The notes: generated from the letters alone by a model not told the origin. Positions 1-9,371 are shown, numbered from the stretch's first letter. The stretch is 64,000 nucleotides of DNA from Bacteroidales bacterium (GCA_021740645.1 JAIOZL010000018.1:1-64000); one strand, 5' to 3'. A program made the numbers and translations.

Positions 1-45
1 GAGTCAAAAATATCCTCATGCATAAAAAACATAAGGATTTGGTTT

Positions 46-1566
46 TTAGTATGGATGGCTCTCAATTTTTTTATAAGCTTTGCCCAGGTTATGAATGATA
101 TTACCTGCGGTTAAAGCTTCATATCCCCATTTCTCAGCAGCCATATCACCTGCCAGTCCATGCAGATAAACACCAAGTATTGAGGCTTCTTTTGAAGAAT
201 ATCCCTGTGCCATCAATCCCAATAAAATGCCTGTTAATACATCCCCGCTCCCTCCGGTAGCCATTCCTGGATTCCCTGTAGAATTAAAGTAGCAAGAACC
301 GTCAGGACAGGTGATGGCAGAATGAGCTCCTTTTAAAATCACATACACCTGATATTTAGCAGAGAATTCCCTCTGAATTTTATTTCTGTCAAAATCATTT
401 TTTGCTTTGTTGGTAATCCTTTCAAACTCTTTTAGGTGAGGAGTGAATATACTTCCTTTAGGGATAAACGGGATCCAGGTTTTGTTTTCTCCCAGGATAT
501 TAATGGCATCAGCATCGAAGATAATGGGCAACCCAGTGTTTTGGATCAATAGTTTCAAGGCTTTAGATGTCTTTTTATCTGTCCCAATACCAGGGCCGAT
601 AGCAATGGCGTTATATGGAGCCAGGGGAGGATTTTCGCTTAATACATAATCATCTGTATCCATGCTTGCCATTACTTCAGGAGTTGCTGTCTGCAAAATC
701 GAATAGCCTGATCGTGGAATATGGGCGGTTAAGAGCCCGGCTCCACTCTTGAGCCCTGCTTTGGCAGCCAGAATGCAGGCCCCCATTTTACCATAGCTTC
801 CGGCTATCAGCAACCCATGGCCAAATGTGCCTTTGTGCGTAAATTTAGTCCGGTGCTTTATAATGGGCTTTATAATGTCACGGAGGATGAAATAATTTTG
901 TACTTCAACTTCGTTAATATATCCTCTGTGTAATCCTATGTTCAATACTTCCCAGTGTCCAACAAACTTGTCGTTCTCGGCAAATAAAAAACCTAGTTTT
1001 GGAAATTGAAAAGTAAGGGTATAATCAGCCTGTACTATGGGACCTTTGGAATTGATATTACTCTCATCGCATACAAAGCCGGAGGGTACATCGATCGCGA
1101 TTACAACACTTCTGGCTTTATTAATGTGGTCAATCACTTTGGCCGCAATACCACTTGCGGGCCTGGTAAGGCCAGAACCAAAAACTGCATCCACAATTAT
1201 TTCATTATTTTTTATTTCAGGCAGCGGGGAATCAGGATAAATATCCTTTATCTTTAAGTTTTTAATCGATTTTGCCCTTTGTAGGTTCACCTTACAACTA
1301 TCAGACATTTTATCAGAGAATCTAACTGTAAAAAGTTTTACCTGAACACCCGAGTCGGCAAGCATTCTACCTACAACAAACCCATCTCCACCATTATTTC
1401 CTGTGCCACAAAATATACAGAATTGACTTGACGGATCACAATTGGCCATAATCCATTCAAACAATTCAGTGGCTGCCCGTTCCATCAGGTCCAGGTCAGA
1501 TATTGGTTCATGCCTGATGGTATATGCATCAGCTTCCTTTATCCCAGCTACCGGAAGTATTTTCAT
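46..1566 (-). CDS. nnr: Bifunctional NAD(P)H-hydrate epimerase / ADP-dependent dehydratase
   Basis: Repairs hydrated NADH and NADPH in the cytosol: the N-terminal half epimerises NAD(P)HX and the C-terminal half dehydrates the S form using ADP. The 506-residue length fits the fused bacterial form. Seen: a YjeF_N-type glycine-rich loop GTGNNGGDG at residues 54-62 in the N-terminal domain (about 1-215), and a ribokinase-like carbohydrate-kinase domain (about 225-500) with the nucleotide-binding GGSGDV near 438-443. It is last of four leftward genes with 9-19 base gaps (DUF2752, small membrane protein, RDD, nnr), probably one transcript. The functional call is secure from both domain signatures. 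Confidence 0.95.
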   Translation of the reverse strand: MKILPVAGIKEADAYTIRHEPISDLDLMERAATELFEWIMANCDPSSQFCIFCGTGNNGGDGFVVGRMLADSGVQVKLFTVRFSDKMSDSCKVNLQRAKSIKNLKIKDIYPDSPLPEIKNNEIIVDAVFGSGLTRPASGIAAKVIDHINKARSVVIAIDVPSGFVCDESNINSKGPIVQADYTLTFQFPKLGFLFAENDKFVGHWEVLNIGLHRGYINEVEVQNYFILRDIIKPIIKHRTKFTHKGTFGHGLLIAGSYGKMGACILAAKAGLKSGAGLLTAHIPRSGYSILQTATPEVMASMDTDDYVLSENPPLAPYNAIAIGPGIGTDKKTSKALKLLIQNTGLPIIFDADAINILGENKTWIPFIPKGSIFTPHLKEFERITNKAKNDFDRNKIQREFSAKYQVYVILKGAHSAITCPDGSCYFNSTGNPGMATGGSGDVLTGILLGLMAQGYSSKEASILGVYLHGLAGDMAAEKWGYEALTAGNIIHNLGKAYKKIESHPY

Positions 1567-1575
1567 TTTGAGCGC

Positions 1576-2082
1576 TTACTCTTTTATAACATAACAACCT
1601 GCTATAATATCATGAAGGGCTTGTTTTTTGTCGGTAAACCCAGCCATAATATATCCTATATATAAGATTAATCCTGAAATGATCTTGCCAAAGTAACGGC
1701 CCGTTGCCCTTGCAAATGAAATCCGATTATAGTTGTAATCTGTTACTTTGATTTTTAATACCATCTTCCCAATTGTCCCCTGGTTTTTGGAAGATTCCAT
1801 AAAGGCATAATATAGCCAGTTTGCTGTGATTGAAAAAACAATAACAACAAAGTAAAGAAGGAAAAGTGGCCCTAAAATTACTTTTGGATCTTCCATATCA
1901 TATCCCGATTCTGACAGGCCATATAGGGATACGCCAAAGATTCCCAATAGTGGCAATATGATTATTGACATTGCAGCTGATATAATTAGCTGGTCAATCA
2001 AGTGTGAAAGAAAACGCCACCAAAACCCTGCATAAGTGCGGGTTACTTGTTCACTTGAATTCATATTATTTTCGTCGTTCAT
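1576..2082 (-). CDS. RDD family membrane protein
   Basis: A 168-residue inner-membrane protein. The N-terminal part has the RDD-type pattern (AGFWWRFLSHLIDQLII, about residues 18-34), and there are three or four hydrophobic segments (about 30-52, 70-90 and 135-150). The C-terminal stretch with GTIGKMVLKIKVTD is typical of RDD proteins. RDD domains are widespread and their biochemical role is mostly unknown; transport or ion antiport has been proposed for some. It sits 9 bases upstream of the NAD(P)HX repair gene and 19 bases downstream of a small membrane protein gene, so co-transcription is likely, but the position does not reveal a function. Confidence 0.85.
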   Translation of the reverse strand: MNDENNMNSSEQVTRTYAGFWWRFLSHLIDQLIISAAMSIIILPLLGIFGVSLYGLSESGYDMEDPKVILGPLFLLYFVVIVFSITANWLYYAFMESSKNQGTIGKMVLKIKVTDYNYNRISFARATGRYFGKIISGLILYIGYIMAGFTDKKQALHDIIAGCYVIKE

Positions 2083-2101
2083 AATAAAATGGTTTTAAAG
2101 G

Positions 2102-2461
2102 TTAATGATTAAAATCCCTTATCATATCCCAGGGGAAAAGAGCAAAATTTAACCCCAGAAACAGGAAACTGACAAGCAGAATAAAAATAAATGCTGCAGC
2201 TAGTACCAAGCCAATAATGGCAATTGTTCTCCCATTCCTGACATTATTCAGCGAACTAACTGTGTAATTCTCTGGATTGGCATTGTACAGTGCCAGGTCA
2301 CGGTTGGCCAGAATAAGCGATATGATGGCCAAAATAAGGCCAAAAATACCCTGGCACCAGCAAAGGACAATTGAAGCAATACCCAACACTATCACCACCG
2401 TGGCATTGGGAAGCGGTACCTGTGGCAAGGATTGTTTTTTGTTTGATTCGTTGTTTTCCAT
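2102..2461 (-). CDS. Small membrane protein with CCC motif, DUF4190-like
   Basis: A 119-residue protein with a polar N-terminus (about 1-22) followed by two hydrophobic helices (about 23-50 and 78-107). The first carries the pattern GIASIVLCWCQGIFGLILAI, like the Bacteroidota proteins usually annotated 'CCC motif membrane protein' or DUF4190. No catalytic signature is visible. It lies 11 bases after the DUF2752 gene and 19 bases before the RDD gene. Small TM proteins, RDD and DUF2752 proteins are often neighbours in this phylum, which suggests a shared envelope role, but that is inference only. Confidence 0.8.
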   Translation of the reverse strand: MENNESNKKQSLPQVPLPNATVVIVLGIASIVLCWCQGIFGLILAIISLILANRDLALYNANPENYTVSSLNNVRNGRTIAIIGLVLAAAFIFILLVSFLFLGLNFALFPWDMIRDFNH

Positions 2462-2472
2462 GATTATTTGGT

Positions 2473-2805
2473 TTAAAAATGCATTAATTTGAAAATGTAA
2501 TTAAGCACCATGATTGTTATTGTAAAAATAAATGAAATTTTTAAAACAAAAGCACCCCGTCTGAACCTGAATATTAAATGAAGGATTAAAAAGCTGAAGA
2601 GTAAAATTATCGGGATTAATGCAGGATAAGTTTTGAAGCTTTCAATAAACTCCCCTTTAAGCAGAAGTATAAATGCTGTTTGCATGCCACAACCAAGACA
2701 TTCTATGCCAAGGAACTTTTTATAATAACAAGGTAGTTGATGAGCTTCGAGCCAGGTAATCAAATTCTCCATGGATGTAAATTTACAATTTTTCCCATTA
2801 ACCAA
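2473..2805 (-). CDS. DUF2752 domain membrane protein
   Basis: A 110-residue protein whose core pattern FLGIECLGCGMQTAFILLLKGEF (starting near residue 31; Cys-x-x-Cys-Gly is the key) is the DUF2752 signature, followed by two membrane helices (about 60-80 and 85-107). Function is unknown; the paired cysteines could bind metal or a redox partner, which is inference. The longest frame starts at 2805, but an internal ATG at 2770-2772 (MENLITWLEA...) is an equally good start. It is first in the four-gene leftward set that ends with nnr. Confidence 0.82.
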   Translation of the reverse strand: MVNGKNCKFTSMENLITWLEAHQLPCYYKKFLGIECLGCGMQTAFILLLKGEFIESFKTYPALIPIILLFSFLILHLIFRFRRGAFVLKISFIFTITIMVLNYIFKLMHF

Positions 2806-2837
2806 CTGAGATTGCCAGGAAATAGAAATATATAAAC

Positions 2838-2867
2838 CAAAAAGGGAGTAGCCAATGGGCTACTCCC
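2838..2867 (-). terminator. Rho-independent terminator after the fasciclin gene
   Basis: A perfect 10-bp stem GGGAGTAGCC (2844-2853), loop AATG, GGCTACTCCC (2858-2867). Read on the minus strand it is followed by TTTTTGG, the arrangement expected for a terminator of the leftward fasciclin gene, whose stop is at 2892. Confidence 0.85.
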
Positions 2868-2891
2868 ATAAAATTATTAAATGTTTTCAGA

Positions 2892-3404
2892 TTATTTCGT
2901 CGGGGGAAGAATTACCTGGTCGATTACATGAACCACACCATTGGATGCTACGATGTCAGCAACTGTAACTTTCGCCTGGTTGATCATAACACCTTTGTCA
3001 GAAATTTTAACATTGATGTTTTTTCCCTGAACGGTTTTTGCTTTCATTCCATCGCTTAAATCTGTGGACATTACTTTTCCAGCTACAACATGATACGTTA
3101 AAATTTGTACCAATTTGTCTTTATTCTCAGGTTTTAGCAGGGATTCAAGAGTGCCTTCAGGAAGTGCTGCAAATGCATCATTTGTTGGTGCAAATACGGT
3201 GAAGGGGCCATCTCCTTTTAAAGTTTCTACTAAATCGCCAGCTATAACAGCTGCTACAAGGGTGCTTAAAAAATCAGTTGAAATGGCAAGGTCAACAATA
3301 TCTTTTGATTTTTTTTCGCCTGATACTTCAGGATTGTTGCCACTAATTGCAAATAAAAATGATCCTGCTAATAAAATGGTTAAAAATGCTTTGTAAGTTT
3401 TCAT
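2892..3404 (-). CDS. Secreted fasciclin (FAS1) domain protein
   Basis: A 170-residue exported protein: signal peptide at 1-20 ([19 protein letters not shown]), then one FAS1 domain (about 35-168). The classic FAS1 boxes are visible: [15 protein letters not shown] (H1-like) and [10 protein letters not shown] with the conserved His (YH motif), ending [12 protein letters not shown] (H2-like). FAS1 domains mediate adhesion or protein-protein contact at the cell surface. It stands alone between a terminator (2838-2867) and a 265-base spacer facing a divergent methyltransferase gene, so it has its own promoter region, though no clear TAnnTTTG box was found. Confidence 0.93.
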   Translation of the reverse strand: MKTYKAFLTILLAGSFLFAISGNNPEVSGEKKSKDIVDLAISTDFLSTLVAAVIAGDLVETLKGDGPFTVFAPTNDAFAALPEGTLESLLKPENKDKLVQILTYHVVAGKVMSTDLSDGMKAKTVQGKNINVKISDKGVMINQAKVTVADIVASNGVVHVIDQVILPPTK

Positions 3405-3642
3405 AGTTTTCGTATTAATATTGTTTGTTAAATTGTTTATGGTAAATAAACAGGATGGAATTGATAATGTTCAATAAATAAGATTAAAGATTAAACAAAA
3501 CTATGATCACATAAATTATGATGCTTTGATTTTGAAATTGTAAAATGTAAAATAGATTTTCTTAAAGAAAGTTTTCGTACCGTCAATTATAATTCCATTT
3601 TTCTAAAATGTTTATGATTTACAATACTATTAAGGGATATAT

Positions 3643-3650
3643 TACATTTG
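3643..3650 (+). promoter_or_regulatory. Putative -7 box (TACATTTG) of the rRNA methyltransferase gene
   Basis: TACATTTG matches the Bacteroidota sigma-ABfr -7 consensus TAnnTTTG and lies 19 bases before the ATG at 3670. No good TTG box is found about 20 bases upstream, so the call is tentative. Confidence 0.4.
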
Positions 3651-3669
3651 CAAAAATTTAATTAACACA

Positions 3670-5079
3670 ATGCGACGAAAGAAAAGGGATCTACCGGTTT
3701 TTGAAAGAGTAGAAATTCTGGATGCAGCGGCTGAAGGAAAATCAGTAGCCAGGGTAAATGATCAAGTGATTTTTGTGCCTCATGTGGTGCCAGGGGATAT
3801 TGTAGATCTGAAAATTACACAAAAACGCAAATCATATATGAAGGGTAGAGCTGAAAAAATTCATCACTATTCTGAGAAAAGGACCGCCCCCCGGTGTGAG
3901 CATTTTGGCGTATGCGGTGGGTGCAAGTGGCAAAATATGCAATATACCGAGCAATTGTATTATAAACAAAAACAGGTAGTAGATAACCTAAGCCGCCTTG
4001 GTAAGTTTCAAATGCCCGAAGTCTCACCTATCCTTCCGTCTGACAAAATATATTATTACAGAAATAAGTTGGAATATACCTTTTCGAATAAAAGATGGCT
4101 GACGGAATATTCGAAGGATATGAAATTTGAAGACCGGGATATGAATGCACTTGGCTTTCATATGCCGGGAATGTTCGACAGGGTCTTGGATATAAACAAT
4201 TGCTATCTGCAGGATGAACCATCCAATCAGATCAGGCTGGCTTTGAAAGCATACACCAGCAAGCATAATCTTCCGTATTATGACATTAAAAACTGGGCTG
4301 GATTTTTGAGAAATATCATTATCCGCAATACAACAACAGGTGATTTAATGGTGATCCTTATTGTGAGGACCAATGATGAACCCACAATTTTTAATATATT
4401 GGATTTCCTTAACATGGAATTCCCTCAGATCACTTCCCTGATGTATGTGATCAACGATAAAAAAAATGCAGTGATTACAGATCTGGATATTCATCTTTAT
4501 AAAGGGAAACCCTATATAATTGAACAAATGGAAGACCTTAAATTTAAGATAGGGCCTGTTTCATTTTACCAGACTAATTCGATGCAAGCTTATGAGCTAT
4601 ATAAAGTGGTGAGAAATTTTGCTGAATTTAAGGGGGAGGAAGTTGTTTATGACCTTTACACCGGTACGGGGACTATTGCTAATTTTATTGCTTCACAAGT
4701 AAAAAAGGTGATAGGAATTGAATATATCGATGCGGCTATTAAAGATGCTTTTGAGAATGCTGCTTTAAACCAAATTTCAAATACTGATTTTTTTGCTGGA
4801 GATATTGCCAAAATACTGGATGACGATTTCGTGGATAAAAATGGCCGGCCCGATGTGATTATTTCTGATCCACCCAGGGCAGGTATGCACCTGGATGTAA
4901 ATATGCAGCTATTGAAGATGGAGCCTGCCCGGATTGTTTATGTAAGTTGTAACCCTGCTACCCAGGCCAGGGATGTGACCATTTTAAGTGAAAAATACAC
5001 TGTGGCAAAAATTCAACCAATAGATATGTTTCCTCATACTCACCATGTAGAAAATGTGATGCTGCTTTTAAGGAAATAA
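3670..5079 (+). CDS. rlmD: 23S rRNA (uracil-C5)-methyltransferase, RlmD/RumA family
   Basis: SAM-dependent m5U methyltransferase of 23S rRNA. In order along 469 residues: an N-terminal TRAM RNA-binding domain (about 10-65); a [4Fe-4S] cluster set CEHFGVCGGCKW (about 76-87, with further Cys downstream); and a Rossmann methyltransferase domain with the SAM loop VYDLYTGTGTIANF (about 330-343), the SDPPRAGMH motif and the nucleophile region YVSCNPAT. The catalytic Cys and cluster cysteines are present, so it looks active. The family includes RlmD, RlmC and RlmCD; which uridine is modified cannot be told from sequence alone. Monocistronic. Confidence 0.9.
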   Translation: MRRKKRDLPVFERVEILDAAAEGKSVARVNDQVIFVPHVVPGDIVDLKITQKRKSYMKGRAEKIHHYSEKRTAPRCEHFGVCGGCKWQNMQYTEQLYYKQKQVVDNLSRLGKFQMPEVSPILPSDKIYYYRNKLEYTFSNKRWLTEYSKDMKFEDRDMNALGFHMPGMFDRVLDINNCYLQDEPSNQIRLALKAYTSKHNLPYYDIKNWAGFLRNIIIRNTTTGDLMVILIVRTNDEPTIFNILDFLNMEFPQITSLMYVINDKKNAVITDLDIHLYKGKPYIIEQMEDLKFKIGPVSFYQTNSMQAYELYKVVRNFAEFKGEEVVYDLYTGTGTIANFIASQVKKVIGIEYIDAAIKDAFENAALNQISNTDFFAGDIAKILDDDFVDKNGRPDVIISDPPRAGMHLDVNMQLLKMEPARIVYVSCNPATQARDVTILSEKYTVAKIQPIDMFPHTHHVENVMLLLRK

Positions 5080-5137
5080 TTGAATTGTAGCAGAACCAAA
5101 ACCTTCAGAAAGATGGCACTGCCATTCGCTATGCAGG

Positions 5138-5554
5138 TTATTCTCCGATGATTTTCACCAGTGCCCTTTTTCGTCGTTTGCCATCAAATTCTCCGTAAAA
5201 AATTTGTTCCCAGGGCCCAAAGTCAAGTTGGCCGGAGGTAATGGCAACTACCACTTCACGACCCATAACGGTCCGCTTTAAATGAGCATCTGCATTGTCT
5301 TCGTAGGAATTGTGCCGGTACTGTGAATACGGCTTTTCCGGGGCAAGTTTTTCCAACCAAACTTCATAGTCGTTATGTAAGCCGGTTTCATCGTCATTAA
5401 TAAATACACTGGCGGTAATGTGCATGGCATTTACCAAACATAGTCCTTCCTGTACACCACTTTCCGTAATGCATTGCTGTACTTCGGATGTAATATTAAC
5501 CAACTGCCGTCGGGTAGGGGTGTTGAACCAAAGCTCTTTGCGATACGATTTCAT
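5138..5554 (-). CDS. yjbQ: YjbQ family (UPF0047) protein
   Basis: A 138-residue protein covering the whole UPF0047/YjbQ fold. Visible hallmarks: [15 protein letters not shown] (about 40-54), the His/Asn-rich segment [16 protein letters not shown] (about 80-95) and the near-C-terminal [18 protein letters not shown]. These conserved histidines bind metal in solved family members. Some members show weak thiamine-phosphate synthase activity, but the in vivo role is unsettled. It is last in the leftward run rlmB / ywqK-like / aroK / yjbQ, 21 bases after aroK. Confidence 0.9.
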   Translation of the reverse strand: MKSYRKELWFNTPTRRQLVNITSEVQQCITESGVQEGLCLVNAMHITASVFINDDETGLHNDYEVWLEKLAPEKPYSQYRHNSYEDNADAHLKRTVMGREVVVAITSGQLDFGPWEQIFYGEFDGKRRKRALVKIIGE

Positions 5555-5575
5555 GATAATGATTTTATATTTTCT

Positions 5576-6094
5576 TTAACTTTTATTTTTTTGAAAGCCA
5601 ATAATCTGGTTTGCCAGGTCACCGACATTAATACTCTCTCCTTTCACAGCGATATTGGCCTGTTGATAAAAGACCTCCCTCTGCAATATCTGCTCTTCGA
5701 TGAATCCAATTATCTCTTCAGGTGTTTTCTTGTCGATCAAGGGGCGCTTTTTTTTTGCCTTTAATAACCTTTGCAAAAGAGATTGCGGATGCATTTTGAT
5801 ATAAACTGAAATGCCATGCTTATTTATTAGCTTCATGTTGTCATAAAAGCAAGCTGTCCCACCCCCTGTAGCAACCACTGTGTCCGATTCATTAAAAGAT
5901 TCTTTCAGAGCCTTGTTTTCAAGAAGTCGGAAAGTAGTTTCATCAAAGCGCTGAAAGATGTCAGGAATTGTAGTGTGATACTTTTGTTCTATCTCTGTAT
6001 CCAGGTCAAGAAATGAAAAATTTAATGCGGAAGCAAGCTTTTTGCCAATGGTTGATTTACCACTACCCATATATCCAATTAAATATACCAACAT
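5576..6094 (-). CDS. aroK: Shikimate kinase
   Basis: Phosphorylates shikimate with ATP, the fifth step of chorismate (aromatic amino acid) synthesis. 172 residues, the normal length. Seen: Walker A GYMGSGKST (residues 7-15), the shikimate-binding DLDTEIE (about 31-37), the Walker B-like ATGGGTACF (about 75-83) and the lid Arg in KKKRPLID (about 114-121). It sits between a ywqK-like gene (6-base gap) and yjbQ (21-base gap) in a leftward operon. Confidence 0.95.
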   Translation of the reverse strand: MLVYLIGYMGSGKSTIGKKLASALNFSFLDLDTEIEQKYHTTIPDIFQRFDETTFRLLENKALKESFNESDTVVATGGGTACFYDNMKLINKHGISVYIKMHPQSLLQRLLKAKKKRPLIDKKTPEEIIGFIEEQILQREVFYQQANIAVKGESINVGDLANQIIGFQKNKS

Positions 6095-6100
6095 GTTTAT

Positions 6101-6784
6101 TTAGTAATCTGTTGTTTTTATGAGCTCCCCATTTTGGTATTCAAGTAATTTGCTGATATTCCCCTGTGTATCGTAAAATATCTCCTTGCCGTCTTTTTCA
6201 TTATCTGCATAAGATATTTCTCTTTGTAATGTTCCATTGCGGTACCAAACCCTTTGTTTTCCGTTTCCTTTATCAAACTCACCTAAGCCAATAATAGTGC
6301 CATCATCCTCGTAATAGATCCACCTGCCATCAAATAAGCCTTTGTAATAATTCCCCTGAATGCTGATTTGGCCGGAAGAATAATATTGGAAAGAGGGCCC
6401 ATGCAGGGTGTCGAGATGGTAATATTCTTCCGAAGCCTTTTTCCCATCAAGATCATAGTTTACCACCTGTCCATTCAAATAGTTGTCCTTATAATATTCA
6501 ATCGAATGAATTTTACCGTTATTATACCAGCGGGTTGATCTCCCTTGCAAGGTGTCATTTACATAATTACATTCATGTTGTTTTTTCCCGTTCTCGTAAT
6601 ACCAGGTGGCTAAACCATTATATTTTCCATCTTTTTTGTGGATATCATATTTCAGCTTTCCATTTTCAAAATACGATTTCTCTGTGTTGCTGCATGATAT
6701 GAGTATCATACCAATGGTAATTGCATAAGTTGCAAAAACAGTTAATCGGGATATTTGTTTTATGTAATCAAAGACTTTTTCCAC
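6101..6784 (-). CDS. MORN-like repeat (YwqK-type) protein
   Basis: A 227-residue exported protein. A hydrophobic segment at about 12-30 ends in ILISCS, which could be a lipoprotein signal. From residue 38 it is built of about eight short repeats of the kind YYENGKKQ / WYNNGKIHSIEYY / YYSSGQISIQGNY, typical of MORN-like 'toxin-antitoxin YwqK family antitoxin' annotations. That annotation is by family name only: no toxin gene is adjacent, and the protein more likely has a structural surface role (inference). Encoded between rlmB (20-base gap) and aroK (6-base gap). Confidence 0.85.
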   Translation of the reverse strand: MEKVFDYIKQISRLTVFATYAITIGMILISCSNTEKSYFENGKLKYDIHKKDGKYNGLATWYYENGKKQHECNYVNDTLQGRSTRWYNNGKIHSIEYYKDNYLNGQVVNYDLDGKKASEEYYHLDTLHGPSFQYYSSGQISIQGNYYKGLFDGRWIYYEDDGTIIGLGEFDKGNGKQRVWYRNGTLQREISYADNEKDGKEIFYDTQGNISKLLEYQNGELIKTTDY

Positions 6785-6804
6785 TCGTATCCTATTGACG
6801 CATT

Positions 6805-7545
6805 CTATTGATTTATCCTTTGTCTGACCGATTCAAACAGGATAATACCGCAAGCCACGGAAACATTTAATGATTCGATTTCTCCCTTGAGAGGGATCTT
6901 TATCAATTTATCACAATAGTCCATCAGCTCACTGCTTATTCCTTTTTCTTCTGAACCCATTATCAGGGCAAAAGGCATGTCATATTTTATATTATAATAG
7001 AGTTCTTCCGTTTTTTCCGTAGCTCCATAAATGCTGATTCCGCACTCCTTTAAATAAAGCAGACTTTTTTTGAGGCTGCTTACCCGGCAAACCCTGATTT
7101 TAGTAAGGGCTCCTGCGGAGGTTTTGATGGCGTCAGCATTGATCATCGCCGAACCTTTATCTGGAATTACTATGGCATCAACCCCTGAACATTCCGCGGA
7201 GCGGGCAATTGAACCGAAGTTTCTCACATCTGTAATTTGATCGAGGACAAGAATGGCTGGAATTTTCCCGGCTTCGAATAGCTCTGGCACCAGGTATTCA
7301 ATTTTGCTGTAAATTATAGGAGATACAATGGCAATTATTCCCTGGTGATTCTTCGTAGTAATTTTATTCAATTTCTCTTTTGGGACAAATTGAAAGGGGA
7401 TTTTATTAATGGTAGCCAGCTTTTTGAGTTCGTCCATTCTCTGCTGCTGAAGATTTCTCTGAATAAACAGCTTTTCAATTTCCTTACCTGAGTCGATTGC
7501 TTCTAGTACAGGTTGGTATCCGTATATGGTTTCTTCTGATTTCAA
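6805..7545 (-). CDS. rlmB: 23S rRNA (guanosine-2'-O)-methyltransferase RlmB-like (SPOUT)
   Basis: Methylates the ribose 2'-O of a guanosine in 23S rRNA (G2251 in E. coli). 246 residues: a SpoU substrate-binding N-terminal domain (about 5-80), then the SPOUT knot domain (about 95-243). The three SpoU motifs are intact: DQITDVRNFGSIARSAE (about 101-117), FALIMGSEEKGIS (about 192-204) and SLNVSVACGIILFE (about 223-236). Start ATG at 7543-7545, with a good -7 box upstream. First gene of a leftward operon with the ywqK-like gene, aroK and yjbQ. Confidence 0.93.
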   Translation of the reverse strand: MKSEETIYGYQPVLEAIDSGKEIEKLFIQRNLQQQRMDELKKLATINKIPFQFVPKEKLNKITTKNHQGIIAIVSPIIYSKIEYLVPELFEAGKIPAILVLDQITDVRNFGSIARSAECSGVDAIVIPDKGSAMINADAIKTSAGALTKIRVCRVSSLKKSLLYLKECGISIYGATEKTEELYYNIKYDMPFALIMGSEEKGISSELMDYCDKLIKIPLKGEIESLNVSVACGIILFESVRQRINQ

Positions 7546-7561
7546 AATATTTTATTTTGTG

Positions 7562-7569
7562 CAAAGATA
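7562..7569 (-). promoter_or_regulatory. Putative -7 box (TATCTTTG) of the rlmB operon
   Basis: On the minus strand TATCTTTG fits the Bacteroidota TAnnTTTG -7 consensus and lies 16 bases before the rlmB start codon. No convincing -33 TTG at the usual spacing was seen. Confidence 0.5.
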
Positions 7570-7988
7570 CCATCTATTACAAATTTGCAGCACTAAATAT
7601 TACCGCAAAATTAAAAAATGCCTTACTGTAAAATTTCCGAGAGCTTTTTTAGGATTTCAATTCATGGTATATTTTGGTAGTTATTTCAATAAAGATATCC
7701 AATATCTGCTCTTATTCCATGAATTAAAATATCAATTTCTTCGCATGTTAGGGTTATAGATTTACAGGTTGCAATTCAATCGAAATGAAATTCTGCGAAT
7801 CTGAGGCCATTTAAATCTAATCCATTATATCAGGGGAAAATCATAATAAAATTTTATCTTCGTGAAAGTTAAAATAATTGTGATAATTTATTTGGATATA
7901 TCAATTAATAAATAGACTTTTGCGCCGCTTTTGGCCATTGTTAATTTAATAACAATAGTAAAGTATTAAAAATAAAACATTTAAAGCT
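7570..7988. other. Intergenic region upstream of gdhA, no gene seen
   Basis: AT-rich spacer between the divergent rlmB and gdhA genes. The only open frame (about 77 codons, + strand, from 7526) overlaps rlmB antisense, lacks recognisable protein features and is judged spurious. The gdhA leader may carry regulatory signals, but no recognisable riboswitch, repeat or clear TAnnTTTG box was found. Confidence 0.6.
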
Positions 7989-9326
7989 ATGAATTTAGAA
8001 CAAATAATGAACGGCCTTGAAAAGAAACATCCAGGTGAAGTGGAATATTTACAAGCTGTAAGGGAGGTTCTTGAATCCATTGAAGAAGTAGTAAATGAAA
8101 ACCCGCAATTTGAGACTGCTGGTATCATCGACCGGATAATTGAACCCGATCGTGTATTGACTTTTAAGGTGCCATGGGTAGATGACCAGGGCAAAGTTCA
8201 TGTTAACCTGGGCTACAGAGTTCAATTTAATAATGCTTTAGGCCCCTATAAAGGTGGTTTACGCTTTCACCCAAGTGTAAACTTAAGTATTCTGAAGTTC
8301 CTTGGATTCGAACAGATATTTAAAAACAGCCTTACCACATTGCCTATCGGTGGAGGTAAGGGTGGATCTGACTTTAACCCTAAAGGGAAATCTAATAATG
8401 AAATTATGAGGTTCTGTCAGAGTTTTATGTTAGAACTCTGGAAAATTATCGGTCCTGAAATGGATGTGCCTGCCGGAGATATTGGAGTGGGAGGAAAAGA
8501 AATCGGATATCTATATGGGATGTACAAAAAACTTCGTGGTGAACATCATGGAGTGCTTACAGGGAAAGGTTTAAGCTGGGGTGGAAGTTTAATCCGTCCG
8601 GAAGCTACAGGTTTTGGTGCAGTATATTTTGCCAAAGAAATGCTGGCTACAAAAGGGGAAACTTTTGAAGGAAAAACAGTTTGTATTTCAGGGTTTGGTA
8701 ATGTGGCCTGGGGTGCTGCAATAAAAGTGAATGAATTGGGTGGCAAGGTTGTTACCCTGTCCGGCCCCGATGGATATATTTACGATCCTGAAGGAATATC
8801 CGGCGACAAAATAGAATACATGCTGGAATTAAGAGCTTCTAACCAGGACGTTGTTCAGCCATACGCCCTTGAATTTCCTGAAGCTCAGTTTTTTGCCGGA
8901 AAAAGACCATGGGAAGTAAAATGTGATGTGGCCCTCCCATGTGCAACACAAAACGAACTGAATGAAAAGGATGCCCTGAAATTAGTGGAGAATGGTTGCT
9001 ATTGTATTGCAGAAGGTGCGAATATGCCTTCTACCCCGGAGGCAGTTGAAGTTTTCCATGATAAAAAGGTATTATTCGGGCCTGGAAAAGCAGTTAATGC
9101 TGGTGGTGTGGCAACTTCTGGCCTGGAAATGTCGCAAAATGCCATGAAACTTAACTGGCGCCGTGAAGAAGTAGATGAACGTTTACATCATATCATGATT
9201 AGTATTCATGAAACCTGCGTAAAGTATGGGACCAACGAAGAGGGGTATATCGACTATGTAAAAGGAGCAAATGTGGCTGGCTTCCTCAAAGTTGCCAATG
9301 CGATGCTCGACCAGGGAATCATATAA
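7989..9326 (+). CDS. gdhA: NADP-type glutamate dehydrogenase
   Basis: Reversible reductive amination of 2-oxoglutarate to glutamate, normally assimilating ammonia in this clade; a cytosolic hexamer. 445 residues, the length of the small hexameric family. Seen: the substrate/catalytic segment PIGGGKGGSDFNPKGKS with catalytic Lys124, PYKGGLRFHPSV (about 86-97), PAGDIGVGGKEIGY (about 160-173) and the dinucleotide loop GFGNVAWGAA (about 237-246). Monocistronic, with a strong terminator at 9372-9398. The call of NADP preference rests on family resemblance (GdhA-like N-terminus), not on a diagnostic residue checked here. Confidence 0.95.
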   Translation: MNLEQIMNGLEKKHPGEVEYLQAVREVLESIEEVVNENPQFETAGIIDRIIEPDRVLTFKVPWVDDQGKVHVNLGYRVQFNNALGPYKGGLRFHPSVNLSILKFLGFEQIFKNSLTTLPIGGGKGGSDFNPKGKSNNEIMRFCQSFMLELWKIIGPEMDVPAGDIGVGGKEIGYLYGMYKKLRGEHHGVLTGKGLSWGGSLIRPEATGFGAVYFAKEMLATKGETFEGKTVCISGFGNVAWGAAIKVNELGGKVVTLSGPDGYIYDPEGISGDKIEYMLELRASNQDVVQPYALEFPEAQFFAGKRPWEVKCDVALPCATQNELNEKDALKLVENGCYCIAEGANMPSTPEAVEVFHDKKVLFGPGKAVNAGGVATSGLEMSQNAMKLNWRREEVDERLHHIMISIHETCVKYGTNEEGYIDYVKGANVAGFLKVANAMLDQGII

Positions 9327-9371
9327 GAAAGACACACATAATTATTAAGTTTAGGTTAGTTAATTATTGGA

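Noticed and set aside
6101..6784. Calling the MORN-like gene part of a toxin-antitoxin pair
   Set aside because: The YwqK 'antitoxin' label is a database name; neighbours are aroK and rlmB with no toxin candidate.
7526..7759. 77-codon plus-strand frame upstream of gdhA
   Set aside because: Overlaps the start of rlmB antisense, has no start context or domain features, and its composition is that of AT-rich spacer.
7570..7988. A riboswitch in the gdhA leader
   Set aside because: No conserved riboswitch core or terminator/antiterminator pair could be made out by eye.
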